Source of the DNA: Deltaproteobacteria bacterium
Lineage (GTDB): Bacteria > Myxococcota_A > Bradymonadia > REDH01
Direction of reading: 5' to 3'
Length of the DNA stretch: 64,000 bases
NCBI GenBank assembly: GCA_007693585.1
Contig: REDH01000065.1
Span: 62,001 to 126,000, forward strand
Shown: positions 15,674-24,999 of the stretch, in pieces
Layout: each line of letters starts with the position of its first letter
Position numbering within the stretch: the first letter of the stretch is position 1
Translations under genes and position numbers: made by a program
The notes under the pieces: model-generated
Seen by the model: the letters and a program-made list of their open reading frames with translations, nothing else
Databases searched by the model: none
What the model was told of the DNA's origin: nothing

Positions 15674-18436
15674 CTACAGGGTCGCCTGAGTCTCCTTCAC
15701 CCGGAAGGCCTCGATCAGGTCACCCTCCTCCAGCGCATTGAATCGTTCGAGCGAGATACCGCACTCGAAGCCGGAGCGAATCTCCTTCTCGTCCTTGTCG
15801 AAGTGGCGGAGCGACGAGATCGTTCCTGTCTGGATGATCTCCCCATTCCGCACCACTTTCGCGCGGGCGTTCCGCTGCATCACCCCATCGAGCACCATGC
15901 AGCCCGCAATCTTTCCGACCTTCGGAATACTGAACACCTTCCGCACTTCCGCACGACCGATGTACTCCTCCACGTAGACCGGCTCGAGCAGCCCGACCAT
16001 CATCGTGGTCACCTGATCGAGGATCTCGTAGATGATCGAGTGTGTAAGGATGGAGACTCCATTCTGGTCGGCGAGTTGCTGCGCGCGCGCTTCCGGCTTG
16101 ACGTTGAACCCGACAACCACGACTCCCACACCATCGTCCGACGTCGATGCAAGGTTCACGTCACTCTCCGTGATGGAGCCGACGCCACTGTGGATCACAC
16201 GAACGACGACCTTCTCGGTGCTGAGCTTCACGAGGGCCTGATTCAAGGCCTCGACGGACCCCTGCACATCTCCCTTCACCACCAGCTTCAGTTCCTTGAG
16301 CTCTCCAGCCCGCATGAGCTCGGCGATTCGCTCCATGCCTGTCGCGCCACCGGTGACAGACAGCGCCATGTCCGCCTGCTTCGCCTGGGCTCCCACGTGT
16401 TCCGCGATGGTGCGGGCGTCCTTTTCCTCGTTGACCACGTAGAGGGTCTCACCCGACTCGGGCACGCCCGAGAGTCCCGTCAACTCGACCGGGGTCGAGG
16501 GGCCCGCAGTTTCCAGCAGACGCCCGTGCTCGTCCGACATCGTTCGGACTCTGCCGTAATGCTGACCGATGACCACGATCTGCCCTGGGGTGAGGGTACC
16601 GCGCTGGACAATGACCGTGGCCACGGGACCCCGGCCGACATCGAGCTTGGACTCGATGACGACACCTTCGCCCGGGCGATTCGGGTTGGCAGTCAGTTCG
16701 AGCACCTCGGCCTGCAGGAAGACCATATCGAGCAGACTGCCGATGCCTTCGCCCTTGAGTGCCGACACCTCGACGAAGATGGTGTCGCCGCCCCAGTCCT
16801 CCGCCACGAGACCATACTCGGTCAGTGCCTGGCGAATCCTCTCCGGGTTTGCTCCCGGCTTGTCGATCTTGTTGATCGCAACGATGATCGGAACTTCAGC
16901 GTCGCGCGCGTGATTGATGGCCTCCACGGTCTGCGGCATCACGCCATCGTCCGCTGCAACCACAAGGATCACGATATCGGTGGCCTGAGCTCCACGCGCA
17001 CGCAGCGCCGTGAACGCCTCGTGACCAGGTGTATCGAGAAAACACACCTCACGCTCTTCGTGGACAACCTTGTACGCACCGATGTGCTGTGTGATGCCAC
17101 CGGCCTCGCCTGTCGTGACCGAAGAACTCCGGATGGCGTCGAGCAGCGATGTCTTCCCGTGGTCGACATGCCCCATCACAGTCACCACCGGCGCACGCTG
17201 CTCCTCGCTATCCTCTGCTTCCTCGTACTTCGGAAGATACTTCGTGAGGTCGAAACCAACCTGCTCGACCTTGAACTCGTAGAGTTCGGCCAGCAGCTGC
17301 GCTGTATCGAAATCGATCGCCGTGTTGATGTTCGCGCCCTTCATCCCGAGCTCGAACGCGAGCTTCATCACGATCTCTCCGGCCTTCACACCCATCTGAT
17401 GGGCGAGATCCCCGATCAGAATCGAGTCCTCCATGCGAACCACGCGCTTGTGCTCGGCCGCCTGAGTGATGCGGGTCGTCTGTCCGCTCCCCTTGACGCC
17501 CTTGCCCTTCTTCCCTCGGCGAGCGTTTCGATCGTACAGATCGCGGCTCTGCACGACCTTCTTGCCCTTGCGCCCCTTGCGGCGATCATCTTCATCCGGC
17601 CGGCGCTTACCCGGTGAGAAGTCCTTCCGATCGACTTCGAGCCGGGTGTTGAGCAAGTCCGGGTTGAGTGTGCCGACGACCCGCGCCGCGCCTCGGCCAT
17701 CCGCCTGCGCGTCGACCTCCAGCCGCGCCATGGCGGCGCGCTCCATCGGAGAGAGGTTCTCGGGACCAGCGCCACCGGAACGCTCCCCTTCCGGGCGCGT
17801 CACGACCGTCGAGAAGCGCTGTCGCGGCGCATCCACCGCGTCCTCGACTGTCACGCCTTCCTCGGCGACCGCATGGGCTTCGGGCACTTCTCCGTTGGCA
17901 GCGTCCTCCACCGCCCGCGTGACCACCGTCGAGAAGCGCGCACGTCGAGGTGCATCCACCTCGACCGGCTCATCCGCGGGTACGGCTTCGGGCTCGGCCC
18001 CCTCAGGAGAAGCAGCTTCCGGCTCATCCACGCTCTGCGCGCGCGTGCTGCTCACCACGGTGGAGAACCGCTGTTGACGAGCCGGGGGAGCATCTTCCAC
18101 CGAATCGGGCGAATCCACGGGCTGCGGGAGAGTCTGAGGCACTTCCGACGGCATCTGTGTTGCCTCGGCGGCCTCGGCCGCTTCCTCCGCCTCGGCGGCA
18201 TCGCGCCGGTCCGCACGAACGCGTCGGCGGATGACTCCCGCGCTGACACGCTTCCGCTCCGGCGGGCGCTCCGCCTGCTCCACGAGGGCCTTGCGCAGGA
18301 TATCCACCTGCTCTGGAGAAAGAAGAGTCGTCGTATCCGCTACCTTGAAGGGAAGCGACAACTCCCGAACCTTGTCCAGCAGATCCCTGCTGGACATCTC
18401 CAGATCCCTCGCGACTTCGATCAAACGCTTCGACAT
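15674..18436 (-). CDS. infB: Translation initiation factor IF-2
   Basis: The GTPase that places initiator tRNA on the 30S subunit and promotes subunit joining. The 920-aa protein has one IF2_N domain (residues 1-55), a long acidic/basic linker (about 60-320), a second IF2_N-like domain (about 330-400), the G domain with GHVDHGKTS at 422-430, DTPGHEAFT and NKID, and then the beta-barrel and C-terminal domains. The linker contains a motif of the form DAPxRxRFSTVVTR three times, at about 116, 161 and 202. The start overlaps the ylxR/ylxQ gene by 16 bases. The linker motif is not part of the general family description. Confidence 0.96.
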   Translation of the reverse strand: MSKRLIEVARDLEMSSRDLLDKVRELSLPFKVADTTTLLSPEQVDILRKALVEQAERPPERKRVSAGVIRRRVRADRRDAAEAEEAAEAAEATQMPSEVPQTLPQPVDSPDSVEDAPPARQQRFSTVVSSTRAQSVDEPEAASPEGAEPEAVPADEPVEVDAPRRARFSTVVTRAVEDAANGEVPEAHAVAEEGVTVEDAVDAPRQRFSTVVTRPEGERSGGAGPENLSPMERAAMARLEVDAQADGRGAARVVGTLNPDLLNTRLEVDRKDFSPGKRRPDEDDRRKGRKGKKVVQSRDLYDRNARRGKKGKGVKGSGQTTRITQAAEHKRVVRMEDSILIGDLAHQMGVKAGEIVMKLAFELGMKGANINTAIDFDTAQLLAELYEFKVEQVGFDLTKYLPKYEEAEDSEEQRAPVVTVMGHVDHGKTSLLDAIRSSSVTTGEAGGITQHIGAYKVVHEEREVCFLDTPGHEAFTALRARGAQATDIVILVVAADDGVMPQTVEAINHARDAEVPIIVAINKIDKPGANPERIRQALTEYGLVAEDWGGDTIFVEVSALKGEGIGSLLDMVFLQAEVLELTANPNRPGEGVVIESKLDVGRGPVATVIVQRGTLTPGQIVVIGQHYGRVRTMSDEHGRLLETAGPSTPVELTGLSGVPESGETLYVVNEEKDARTIAEHVGAQAKQADMALSVTGGATGMERIAELMRAGELKELKLVVKGDVQGSVEALNQALVKLSTEKVVVRVIHSGVGSITESDVNLASTSDDGVGVVVVGFNVKPEARAQQLADQNGVSILTHSIIYEILDQVTTMMVGLLEPVYVEEYIGRAEVRKVFSIPKVGKIAGCMVLDGVMQRNARAKVVRNGEIIQTGTISSLRHFDKDEKEIRSGFECGISLERFNALEEGDLIEAFRVKETQATL

Positions 18437-19173
18437 GCTCTCTCCTGAGACGCATCCGGGGCAGCGTCCTGCGTGCCCACGAACGTGCTCTCTTCTCGAT
18501 CCGTCTGGTCAACCGCACCTGCCGCCTTCGAAGGCTTCTCGGCACGGGGCCACTCCACTTGACTCAACTCGGTCGAGCCGAGCGCCGCAAGCGACGCCGA
18601 CAAGGACCGTAGATACTCGGAAAACGCGCCCTCCTCCACATGCACGACCGACACGAACTCGCGCCCCAGCGCCTGACCCAACCAGGCCCCTGCCGTGACC
18701 TCGATTACAGGCATCGACTTGCGAAGGGCATTCGCACGAAAACGCTCCTTCGTCGACTCGCTTGCGTCACGCGCGAGCAGGAGAACACCAGTTCGGACGG
18801 ATGCCATCGATTCACGCACGGCCTGCTGTCCCACCGCCGCTGCCCGCGCACGGTTGGCGAGTCCCAGGCGCCTACGCCACACGCTCTCCCCGGTTCTGAC
18901 CGCATCCGCGCACAGGGCATGGACCGTCGCAGAGGGGTCCAGTTCGGACCACGCGCGACGGAAAGCCCCTCGCTTCATGGCCTGCTGAACACAACGCTCG
19001 GACGGATGCGTCCAGACTCCACGGCCATCGAAGCGGCCCGCACGACCCGTCCAGTCGATTGCAGGCCGCCCTCCCGGGCCCGCAAACCAACGCACGAGCA
19101 CACCTCGCGGCGCCCGCTCACGGCACGCAGCACACTGGCGCAATGTTGCGCTCTGCACAGTTCCGGACTTCAA
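18421..19173 (-). CDS. YlxR (DUF448) - YlxQ (L7Ae-like) fusion protein
   Basis: A 250-aa protein joining two small genes that are usually separate between nusA and infB. Residues 11-90 are the YlxR domain, with RQCAACRERAPRGVLVRWF (usual form RTCxxCR) and GRGVWTHPSERCVQQAMKRGAFRRA. Residues 98-195 are an L7Ae/YlxQ-like RNA-binding domain: LGLANRARAAAVGQQAV, GVLLLARDASESTKERF and PVIEVTAGAWLGQALGRE. A disordered tail ends within infB (16-base overlap). It begins four bases after the nusA stop. Roles in transcription and ribosome assembly are inferred from family and position. Confidence 0.88.
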   Translation of the reverse strand: MKSGTVQSATLRQCAACRERAPRGVLVRWFAGPGGRPAIDWTGRAGRFDGRGVWTHPSERCVQQAMKRGAFRRAWSELDPSATVHALCADAVRTGESVWRRRLGLANRARAAAVGQQAVRESMASVRTGVLLLARDASESTKERFRANALRKSMPVIEVTAGAWLGQALGREFVSVVHVEEGAFSEYLRSLSASLAALGSTELSQVEWPRAEKPSKAAGAVDQTDREESTFVGTQDAAPDASQERACRSV

Positions 19174-19177
19174 CGGC

Positions 19178-20827
19178 TCACCCCTTCTCCATCACGTCCG
19201 TCGCGCCGCTTCCCTTCTCGCTCGCGTACGACTCGATCCATTCTTCCTTCTCCTCGTCGTGCTCCTCATGCTCGTCCTCCGAGAAGCCTTGCGCGGTGTA
19301 CCAGGCCTGAGCGGCGGAAAACACGGCCGCTGCACGGTCTGCGTCGAGTCCGGTCCGCTCGGCCAGCGCAGCAGCATCCTCGGCGAAGGTCAGATGAAGA
19401 GGCTTCAGGAACCCACCCGCGGCGAGCAGACCGGACGTCTCGGCATCCACGCCCTCCAACTCGGCAAACGCATCGACGGAGCCGTCCCTGGACGCCACCC
19501 CATCTTCCGTCTGCTCCGGACGCGCGAGCAAGGTACTCGCCGCCTCGATAACGACCACTGCGCGGGCTTCGTTGAAGCCAGGCATCTGTGCAATATCCGC
19601 AGGATCCGCAAGCGAGATGTCCTCCAGCTTGTTGAAGCCCAGCGAGAAGAGCGTATCGACCATCGTCTCGGAGACCCCGTCGAATGTCAGCAGTTCCTGC
19701 TTCGCCTCCGCAGCCATCTCCTGGAGTCGTGTCTCGCTCAGAATCTCGAGATTCCAACCCGTCAACTGAGCGGCCAGACGCACGTTCTGTCCACCCCGAC
19801 CAATGGCGAGACTCAGCTGATCATCCGGAACGATCAACTCCATCGACCGGCGTGTCTCGTCCAGCAGAACCTTGGCCACATGTGCCGGACTGATCGCGTT
19901 GCACACGAATCGCGCAGAGTTGGTATCGTAAGGCACGATATCGATTTTCTCTCCACGAAGCTCCTGAACCACTGCCTGGACTCGACTCCCCCTCATGCCG
20001 ACGCATGCTCCCACCGCATCGACGTCGGAGTCCGTGCTGTACACCGCGACCTTCGATCGAATGCCCGGCTCCCGCGCAACGGCCACGATCTTGACGATGC
20101 CCTCGTAGATCTCCGGCACCTCCTGCTCGAACAACTTGATCACCAGGCCCGGATCGGTGCGGCTGAGTACGATGGGAATGTCCCGTGAGCCTCCACGCAC
20201 CACATCCTTCACGAACCCCTGAATCCTGTCCCCCGGCCGGTACGACTCGCGACGGGTCTGTTCGCTCCCGGGCAGAATCGCATCTGTTCGACCAAGGTCG
20301 ACAATGATGCTGCCTCGCTCGAATCGACGGACGATACCGGTAATCAGTTCGTTCTTTCGATCCTTGTACTCCTCGTAGATATTCTCGCGCTCAGCCTCTC
20401 GGATCCTCTGAATAATCACTTGCTTGGCAGTCTGCGCAGCGATTCGTCCGAACGTCCGGCGTGCACTCTCCAGGTCCAGCAGCTTTCCATAGCGTCGATC
20501 CTGCTCCTTCGCCTTGTCCAGGTCCTCATCCCGATAGAAGATCTGAAAGAGCAGCTCGTCGCCGGCCTCCGCGTTGGGATCGATATACTCCCGGGCTTCC
20601 TCGAGCGAGATCTCACGATGCCGGTTCTCCACGTCCTCCGCCACCGTGATGATGAGGAAGAGCTCGATTTCTCCGATCTCATCGTTGAACTGGGCCTCGA
20701 TGTCGCGCTGTTCGCCGAAGACCCGTTTCGCGGCCGTCTTCAGTGCAGTTTCGAGTGTCTCGACGAGGACCGTCCGATCGAGACCACGATCGCGCCCCAC
20801 CTGCTCAAGCACCGCATTCAGATTCAT
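19178..20827 (-). CDS. nusA: Transcription termination/antitermination factor NusA
   Basis: Binds RNA polymerase and nascent RNA to control pausing, termination and antitermination. The 549-aa protein has the N-terminal polymerase-binding domain (1-125), an S1 domain ([23 protein letters not shown]), two KH domains ([18 protein letters not shown] and [18 protein letters not shown]), and a C-terminal helix-hairpin-helix region with AR2-like repeats ([32 protein letters not shown]). An acidic tail rich in Glu/Asp follows. The ATG at 20827 has CAGGAG upstream. The gene follows rimP by 37 bases. Confidence 0.95.
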   Translation of the reverse strand: MNLNAVLEQVGRDRGLDRTVLVETLETALKTAAKRVFGEQRDIEAQFNDEIGEIELFLIITVAEDVENRHREISLEEAREYIDPNAEAGDELLFQIFYRDEDLDKAKEQDRRYGKLLDLESARRTFGRIAAQTAKQVIIQRIREAERENIYEEYKDRKNELITGIVRRFERGSIIVDLGRTDAILPGSEQTRRESYRPGDRIQGFVKDVVRGGSRDIPIVLSRTDPGLVIKLFEQEVPEIYEGIVKIVAVAREPGIRSKVAVYSTDSDVDAVGACVGMRGSRVQAVVQELRGEKIDIVPYDTNSARFVCNAISPAHVAKVLLDETRRSMELIVPDDQLSLAIGRGGQNVRLAAQLTGWNLEILSETRLQEMAAEAKQELLTFDGVSETMVDTLFSLGFNKLEDISLADPADIAQMPGFNEARAVVVIEAASTLLARPEQTEDGVASRDGSVDAFAELEGVDAETSGLLAAGGFLKPLHLTFAEDAAALAERTGLDADRAAAVFSAAQAWYTAQGFSEDEHEEHDEEKEEWIESYASEKGSGATDVMEKG

Positions 20828-20864
20828 CACACGCTCCTGTGGATGGTCGCCCCGTTCGGGCACC

Positions 20865-21401
20865 TCAACCCTTTCCGCCCTTGCCCTTGCGGGACACTGG
20901 ACGCTTTCTTCCCTTCACTATCTCGAACACCGTTCGTGCGCGGCGAACCTGCGCAAGGGGCACATGCACAACGCCCCCCGAATCCGTTCGCACGTTCGCC
21001 GTTTCCTCATCGCACTCCACGATGGTTCCCTCGACAACCTGATCTCCGCTCACCGACGCCATCATCACCACTCGGACCCGCGCACCCACCTGACCTTGCC
21101 AGTGCTCTGGCCGACGAAGGGCCCGCTCCACACCAGGACTGCCCACCTCGAGTTCCCAGTCGAACGGAATGACACCCGAGACTTCGAGTCGACCGTTGAT
21201 TTCGCGATTCGCTCGTCCCAGCTCGCCCACGGTCACCCCCGTACCGGGCTCCGCAGCCCCGGGTCGCTCGAGCATCACCACGATTCGCCCCTGAGGCTGA
21301 ACCTCCAGGTCGTACACCTCCAGCCCGAGCGAGTCCGCCACCTGGGCAACCAGGTGCTCGACCTTCTCGGCGAGTGTATCGGAGGGGGAAGGGCTGCTCA
21401 T
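20865..21401 (-). CDS. rimP: Ribosome maturation factor RimP
   Basis: A 178-aa protein required for 30S assembly. The N-terminal domain reads [21 protein letters not shown], with [17 protein letters not shown]. The central motif is [19 protein letters not shown], typically written EVSSPGLDRPL, and a C-terminal SH3-like domain and a basic tail ([16 protein letters not shown]) follow. The ATG at 21401 is chosen where homology begins; the long open frame upstream has no similarity. It is the first gene of the nusA/infB block. Confidence 0.92.
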   Translation of the reverse strand: MSSPSPSDTLAEKVEHLVAQVADSLGLEVYDLEVQPQGRIVVMLERPGAAEPGTGVTVGELGRANREINGRLEVSGVIPFDWELEVGSPGVERALRRPEHWQGQVGARVRVVMMASVSGDQVVEGTIVECDEETANVRTDSGGVVHVPLAQVRRARTVFEIVKGRKRPVSRKGKGGKG

Positions 21402-21715
21402 GCGACTCGTGCACTCGGAAAAAGAAATGCGGCGGCCCCGGCTAGCGCCAGTTCCACCGCGTAATGCGGACCGGAAGTCTGGGCAGGAGCGCGCACGGTG
21501 CCGAGGCAGTCGACAGTCGAGAAGAGGCAGGCCGTGGACCCGCTCGAATCCACGGTGCGCGCACTCACCGCGCGGGTTGCTAGCCCATGCCGACTGGCAA
21601 TGCAACCCCGACGAGAACGGGTCAGCGCACTTTTCCGTCGTGAGGATGTGCCCGACCGCAAGGGCTCACTCGATTTGATCACTGCACTCGCGAACGCCCG
21701 GACGATGCACCTGCT
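21402..21715. other. Non-coding gap before rimP, with one hairpin
   Basis: This stretch of about 310 bases between the nitrilase stop and the rimP start should hold the promoter and leader of the rimP-nusA-infB operon. No convincing -35/-10 pair was found. One imperfect hairpin, GGGTTGC...GCAACCC with an inner GCC/GGC pair, spans about 21578-21610. It could be a leader structure or simply the end of the preceding transcript. Confidence 0.4.
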
Positions 21716-22573
21716 TCACTCCGGGGACACGTCCAGAGGCACCACGCCGAACCGGCGATGGGACAGACAGGGCAGCGACTGGCGCACGTTCGCGGCCATG
21801 CCCGATTCCAGACGCGTCACGAGCATGCCGCGTTCTCTTCCCCGGTCCGCCACGACCACTCCCCACGGGTCGACCACCAGCGAGTGGCCGAAGGACTCGC
21901 GTCTCCCGTAGGCGATGCCGACCTGTGCCGGTGCGATCACCCACGAATGGTTCTCCACCGCGCGAGCGCGGTTGAGCACATGCCAGTGCGCAGCACCGGT
22001 TCTCATGGTGAAGGCTGCGGGGACGCTGAACACCTCGGCTCCCTTGTCCACCAGACACCTGAACAGCTCCGGAAACCGGAGATCGTAGCAGGTGGAGAGT
22101 CCGATGCGCCATCCCTCCACCTCAGCCACGACAGCGGCGGCCGGGCCCGCACAGGTCGTATCGCTCTCGCGATGACTGGTATCCGCGGCGACCGCCACGT
22201 CAAAGAGATGGATCTTTCGATAGACCGCACGGATATCTCCGCTCGGTCCAGTCAGGACCTGCGTGTTGTAGGGCTTTCCGTTCTCATTGGTCTCCGGAAA
22301 GCCTCCGAGCAGCACATGAACGCCATGACGCACAGCCAGTTCGCGCACGGTACTGACCTGCCGGCCATCCAGTGACTCCTCGAACTTCCACTTGTCCTTC
22401 TCCGAGCACAGCACGGTGGCGTTCTCGGGCAGCGCCACGAGCCTGCAGCCGAGCGCCGCCGCCTCCGCCACGTATTCGCCTATGCAGGCAAGATTGCGCT
22501 CCACATCGGGCGTACTGTTCAGTTGCACCAGAGCGACCGGAAGGTCCCCCCTGCTTTCCGCCCGGCACTTCAT
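21716..22573 (-). CDS. Nitrilase-superfamily amidase (Nit1/Nit2-like)
   Basis: A 285-aa carbon-nitrogen hydrolase. The Glu-Lys-Cys triad is seen in LVALPENA, VYRKIHLFDV and STCYDLRFPELFR. The KIHLFDV form and overall layout resemble Nit1/Nit2, which hydrolyse deaminated glutathione or omega-amides of keto acids, so a metabolite-repair role is likely. Exact substrate is inference. The ATG at 22573 shares one base with the carA stop (TGATG); a GTG at 22576 would give a four-base overlap. It is the last gene of a lepA-lepB-carA-nitrilase series. Confidence 0.85.
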   Translation of the reverse strand: MKCRAESRGDLPVALVQLNSTPDVERNLACIGEYVAEAAALGCRLVALPENATVLCSEKDKWKFEESLDGRQVSTVRELAVRHGVHVLLGGFPETNENGKPYNTQVLTGPSGDIRAVYRKIHLFDVAVAADTSHRESDTTCAGPAAAVVAEVEGWRIGLSTCYDLRFPELFRCLVDKGAEVFSVPAAFTMRTGAAHWHVLNRARAVENHSWVIAPAQVGIAYGRRESFGHSLVVDPWGVVVADRGRERGMLVTRLESGMAANVRQSLPCLSHRRFGVVPLDVSPE

Positions 22574-23766
22574 CACAGCACACGGGAGGCCATGACAACC
22601 TTTCGGAAATCGAGGAAGGCCTCCGATGCGTCGTGGGGACCGGGCCCCGCTTCCGGGTGATGCTGCAGACCGAACGCACGCAACGTCGGCAGTGCAAAGC
22701 CCTCGACCGTGCGGTCGTTCAGGTTGACGTGGGTGACCTCCACCGGCTCGACTCGCTCGTTGATCTGGGCCGTCTCTCCCAGTTCGACTGTGTACCCGTG
22801 GTTCTGGCTCGTGATCTGAACCCGACCGGTAGCCTCGACGCGCACCGGCTGATTCGGACCACGGTGACCGAACTTCAGCTTGAACGTTCGTCCCCCCACC
22901 GCCTGCGCAAGGATCTGGTGGCCCAGACAGATGCCGAAAATGGGGACCTTGCCGACAAGGGACCGCACACGCTCCACCGCTCCACCCAGCCGGCCCGGGT
23001 CACCCGGGCCATTGGAGAGCAGGAGACCCGACAGTTCTCGTGCGAGCAGTGTCTCTGGCGCAGTATCGTGCGGGAAGACGGTTACCCTGAACCCGGACTC
23101 AGCGAGAAGCCGCAGAATGCTGTACTTGACTCCGAAGTCCAGCACGCCGACCTCAGGCAGCTCAAGGAGCCGTTCCGGCCAGGGGGTCTCCTCACCCACC
23201 AGCGTGACCCGCAGCGGCACATACGGATCCGCTGTTTCCTCGAGCAGCACTCTCCTGGGTGCAGGAACGCTGCACTCGGCCACGTAGTCCCGTTCTTCAT
23301 AGCGCGGCACGTTCTTCAGGCGTTCGAGCGCCGCGTGGATGTCGTCCGGCGCCGCATCCGGGACAATCATGCCCATCATGGCCCCACGGTCGCGGAGATG
23401 GCGGGTCACTGCGCGAGTGTCCACGCCCATGATGCCGGGGATCTCATGTTCGCACAACCACGCCTCGAGTGTACGGGTCGCGCGGAAGTTCGACGCTCGG
23501 CGCGATGCGGAGCGAACCACGAGACCGGCCACCTGCACTCGGTCACTCTCCATGTCGTTCGCGTTGATGCCGTAGTTTCCCACGTGAACGGACGTCAACG
23601 TCACCAACTGGCCGCGGTAGCTGGGATCACTGAGAATCTCCTGGTAGCCGGTCATCGATGTGTTGAAGACCGCCTCCCCGGAGCGCTCTCCGACGTGCCC
23701 GAAGGCAAGTCCGGGGAACGTGGTCGCGTCCTCCAGCAAGAGCAGCGCTCTTCTTCGCTCGTTCAT
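22573..23766 (-). CDS. carA: Carbamoyl-phosphate synthase small subunit
   Basis: Glutamine amidotransferase subunit that feeds ammonia to CarB for pyrimidine and arginine synthesis. The N-terminal domain has VFNTSMTGYQEILSDPSY and GIMGVDTRAVTRHLR. The class I glutaminase has SNGPGDPG, the nucleophile in IFGICLGHQIL, and the His/Glu in FGLQHHPEAGPGP. Length (397 aa from the ATG at 23766) is normal. GGAGGAG lies upstream; an ATG at 23772 is possible but too close to that site. The large subunit gene is not adjacent within the window. Confidence 0.95.
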   Translation of the reverse strand: MNERRRALLLLEDATTFPGLAFGHVGERSGEAVFNTSMTGYQEILSDPSYRGQLVTLTSVHVGNYGINANDMESDRVQVAGLVVRSASRRASNFRATRTLEAWLCEHEIPGIMGVDTRAVTRHLRDRGAMMGMIVPDAAPDDIHAALERLKNVPRYEERDYVAECSVPAPRRVLLEETADPYVPLRVTLVGEETPWPERLLELPEVGVLDFGVKYSILRLLAESGFRVTVFPHDTAPETLLARELSGLLLSNGPGDPGRLGGAVERVRSLVGKVPIFGICLGHQILAQAVGGRTFKLKFGHRGPNQPVRVEATGRVQITSQNHGYTVELGETAQINERVEPVEVTHVNLNDRTVEGFALPTLRAFGLQHHPEAGPGPHDASEAFLDFRKVVMASRVL

Positions 23767-23793
23767 CACCATTTCTCCTCCGTTCGCCGTGCG

Positions 23794-24993
23794 TCACCGC
23801 ACAGCATTGAAGATGCGCCGCCACCGAACGCCATCTCCGTGTCCCGAGCTGAAGAAGAGGAACAACGCCCTCCCCTTGAGATTGTCCATGGGAACCTGAC
23901 CCCAGCAGCGGCTGTCGGAGCTGTGGTCGCGATTGTCTCCCACCGCAAGGAAGTGGCCTTCCCGAATCACGGTCTCCGGAAAGTCCAGCCCCAGCCCTGC
24001 GTGCCAGATCGACCACCCTCTGCCGTCGGGCAAGTGTTCCTCGGCCACGTAGCGCGGTCCACCTGGTCGAGTCAGCCCCACGATCGGTCCGACGTCCCGT
24101 CGTTCGATCGGTTCGTCGTTGAGAAGAAACTGGCCATTCTGCATGCGCACACGATCCCCCGGTAGTGCGATAACGCGCTTGATGTAGTCCTTGCTGCGAT
24201 CGAGGCTCTCCGGATCAACACAGGCGAAGTTACCGTTCTGGAATGCCGAGTTGGCGAAGTCGATGTCGTCGGTAGTTCCGAAGACCCTGTCGGGACCGGC
24301 GCTGAGCAGCCGCTGTCCCTCAGCCGCCTCGGGTTCCCACCCGAACGGAGTTCCCCAGGCGTCCGTGAGCATCTCGGAGGGGACCGCATAGAGCTGTCCC
24401 GGCTCGACCAGTGCGCCAAGCTCGGACGGTAGCGCGCCGTGCGTCCGACGATACTGCTCCACCCGCATGCCGATCTGGCCGAGCTTCACCTGCGTTCGGA
24501 CCTCGTCGACCGGAAACATGAAGACCACGACGTCCCCTCGCCTGAGCTCGCCCCACCTCAGTGGCCACGATCGCGTCAGCGGGAGCCGGACACCGTACGA
24601 AAACTTGGACACGAACAGCCGATCACCAGGCAGGAGCGTCGGCTCCATCGATCCGGACGGAATCTGGAATGCCTCGATCACGAAGGCCCTCAGAATCAAC
24701 GCCAGCAGAAGCGCAATTCCAATGGACTCGAGCATCTCTCTGCCCTTGCTCTTTTCGAACCGGGACAGGTCCGAGGAACAGAGCGCGTCCAGCTCGCGAA
24801 GCGCAAGCTCCAGCCTCTCCGAATCCCCTCCGTCGAGGGCATTCACTACACGCGATCGCGCCTGCTCGACGACTTCCATGCGTGCGGACGGAAGACGCTT
24901 CCCAGCCCGTCGAACGAGCGTCGCGGAGTGCCTGAGCAACCGGGAGGCATCCCTGCGCGACGCACGGTCCAGCGTGGACTTCCCTTCACCCAT
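23794..24993 (-). CDS. lepB: Signal peptidase I with an inserted pseudopilin-like domain
   Basis: Cleaves signal peptides of exported proteins at the outer face of the inner membrane. The 399-aa protein has a cytoplasmic N-terminal region (1-85), a membrane helix (about 88-108), catalytic Ser115 in PSGSMEPTLLPGD, catalytic Lys272 in YIKRVIALPGD, and GDNRDHSSDSR at 352-362. Between the serine and lysine boxes, residues 166-246 carry an extra segment ending DAWGTPFGW and LLSAGPDRVFGTTDDI. This resembles the globular end of type II secretion pseudopilin GspG (YxxxxGxxPs, DPWGxPY, GADGxxGxxxDDI). It lies six bases after lepA. The insert resemblance is by eye; its role is unknown. Confidence 0.92.
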   Translation of the reverse strand: MGEGKSTLDRASRRDASRLLRHSATLVRRAGKRLPSARMEVVEQARSRVVNALDGGDSERLELALRELDALCSSDLSRFEKSKGREMLESIGIALLLALILRAFVIEAFQIPSGSMEPTLLPGDRLFVSKFSYGVRLPLTRSWPLRWGELRRGDVVVFMFPVDEVRTQVKLGQIGMRVEQYRRTHGALPSELGALVEPGQLYAVPSEMLTDAWGTPFGWEPEAAEGQRLLSAGPDRVFGTTDDIDFANSAFQNGNFACVDPESLDRSKDYIKRVIALPGDRVRMQNGQFLLNDEPIERRDVGPIVGLTRPGGPRYVAEEHLPDGRGWSIWHAGLGLDFPETVIREGHFLAVGDNRDHSSDSRCWGQVPMDNLKGRALFLFFSSGHGDGVRWRRIFNAVR

Positions 24994-24999
24994 TGCCCG

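Noticed and set aside
15512-17617. Plus-strand open frame of about 700 codons opposite infB
   Set aside because: infB on the other strand is unmistakable and the antisense product is rich in His, Arg and Leu with no fold signature.
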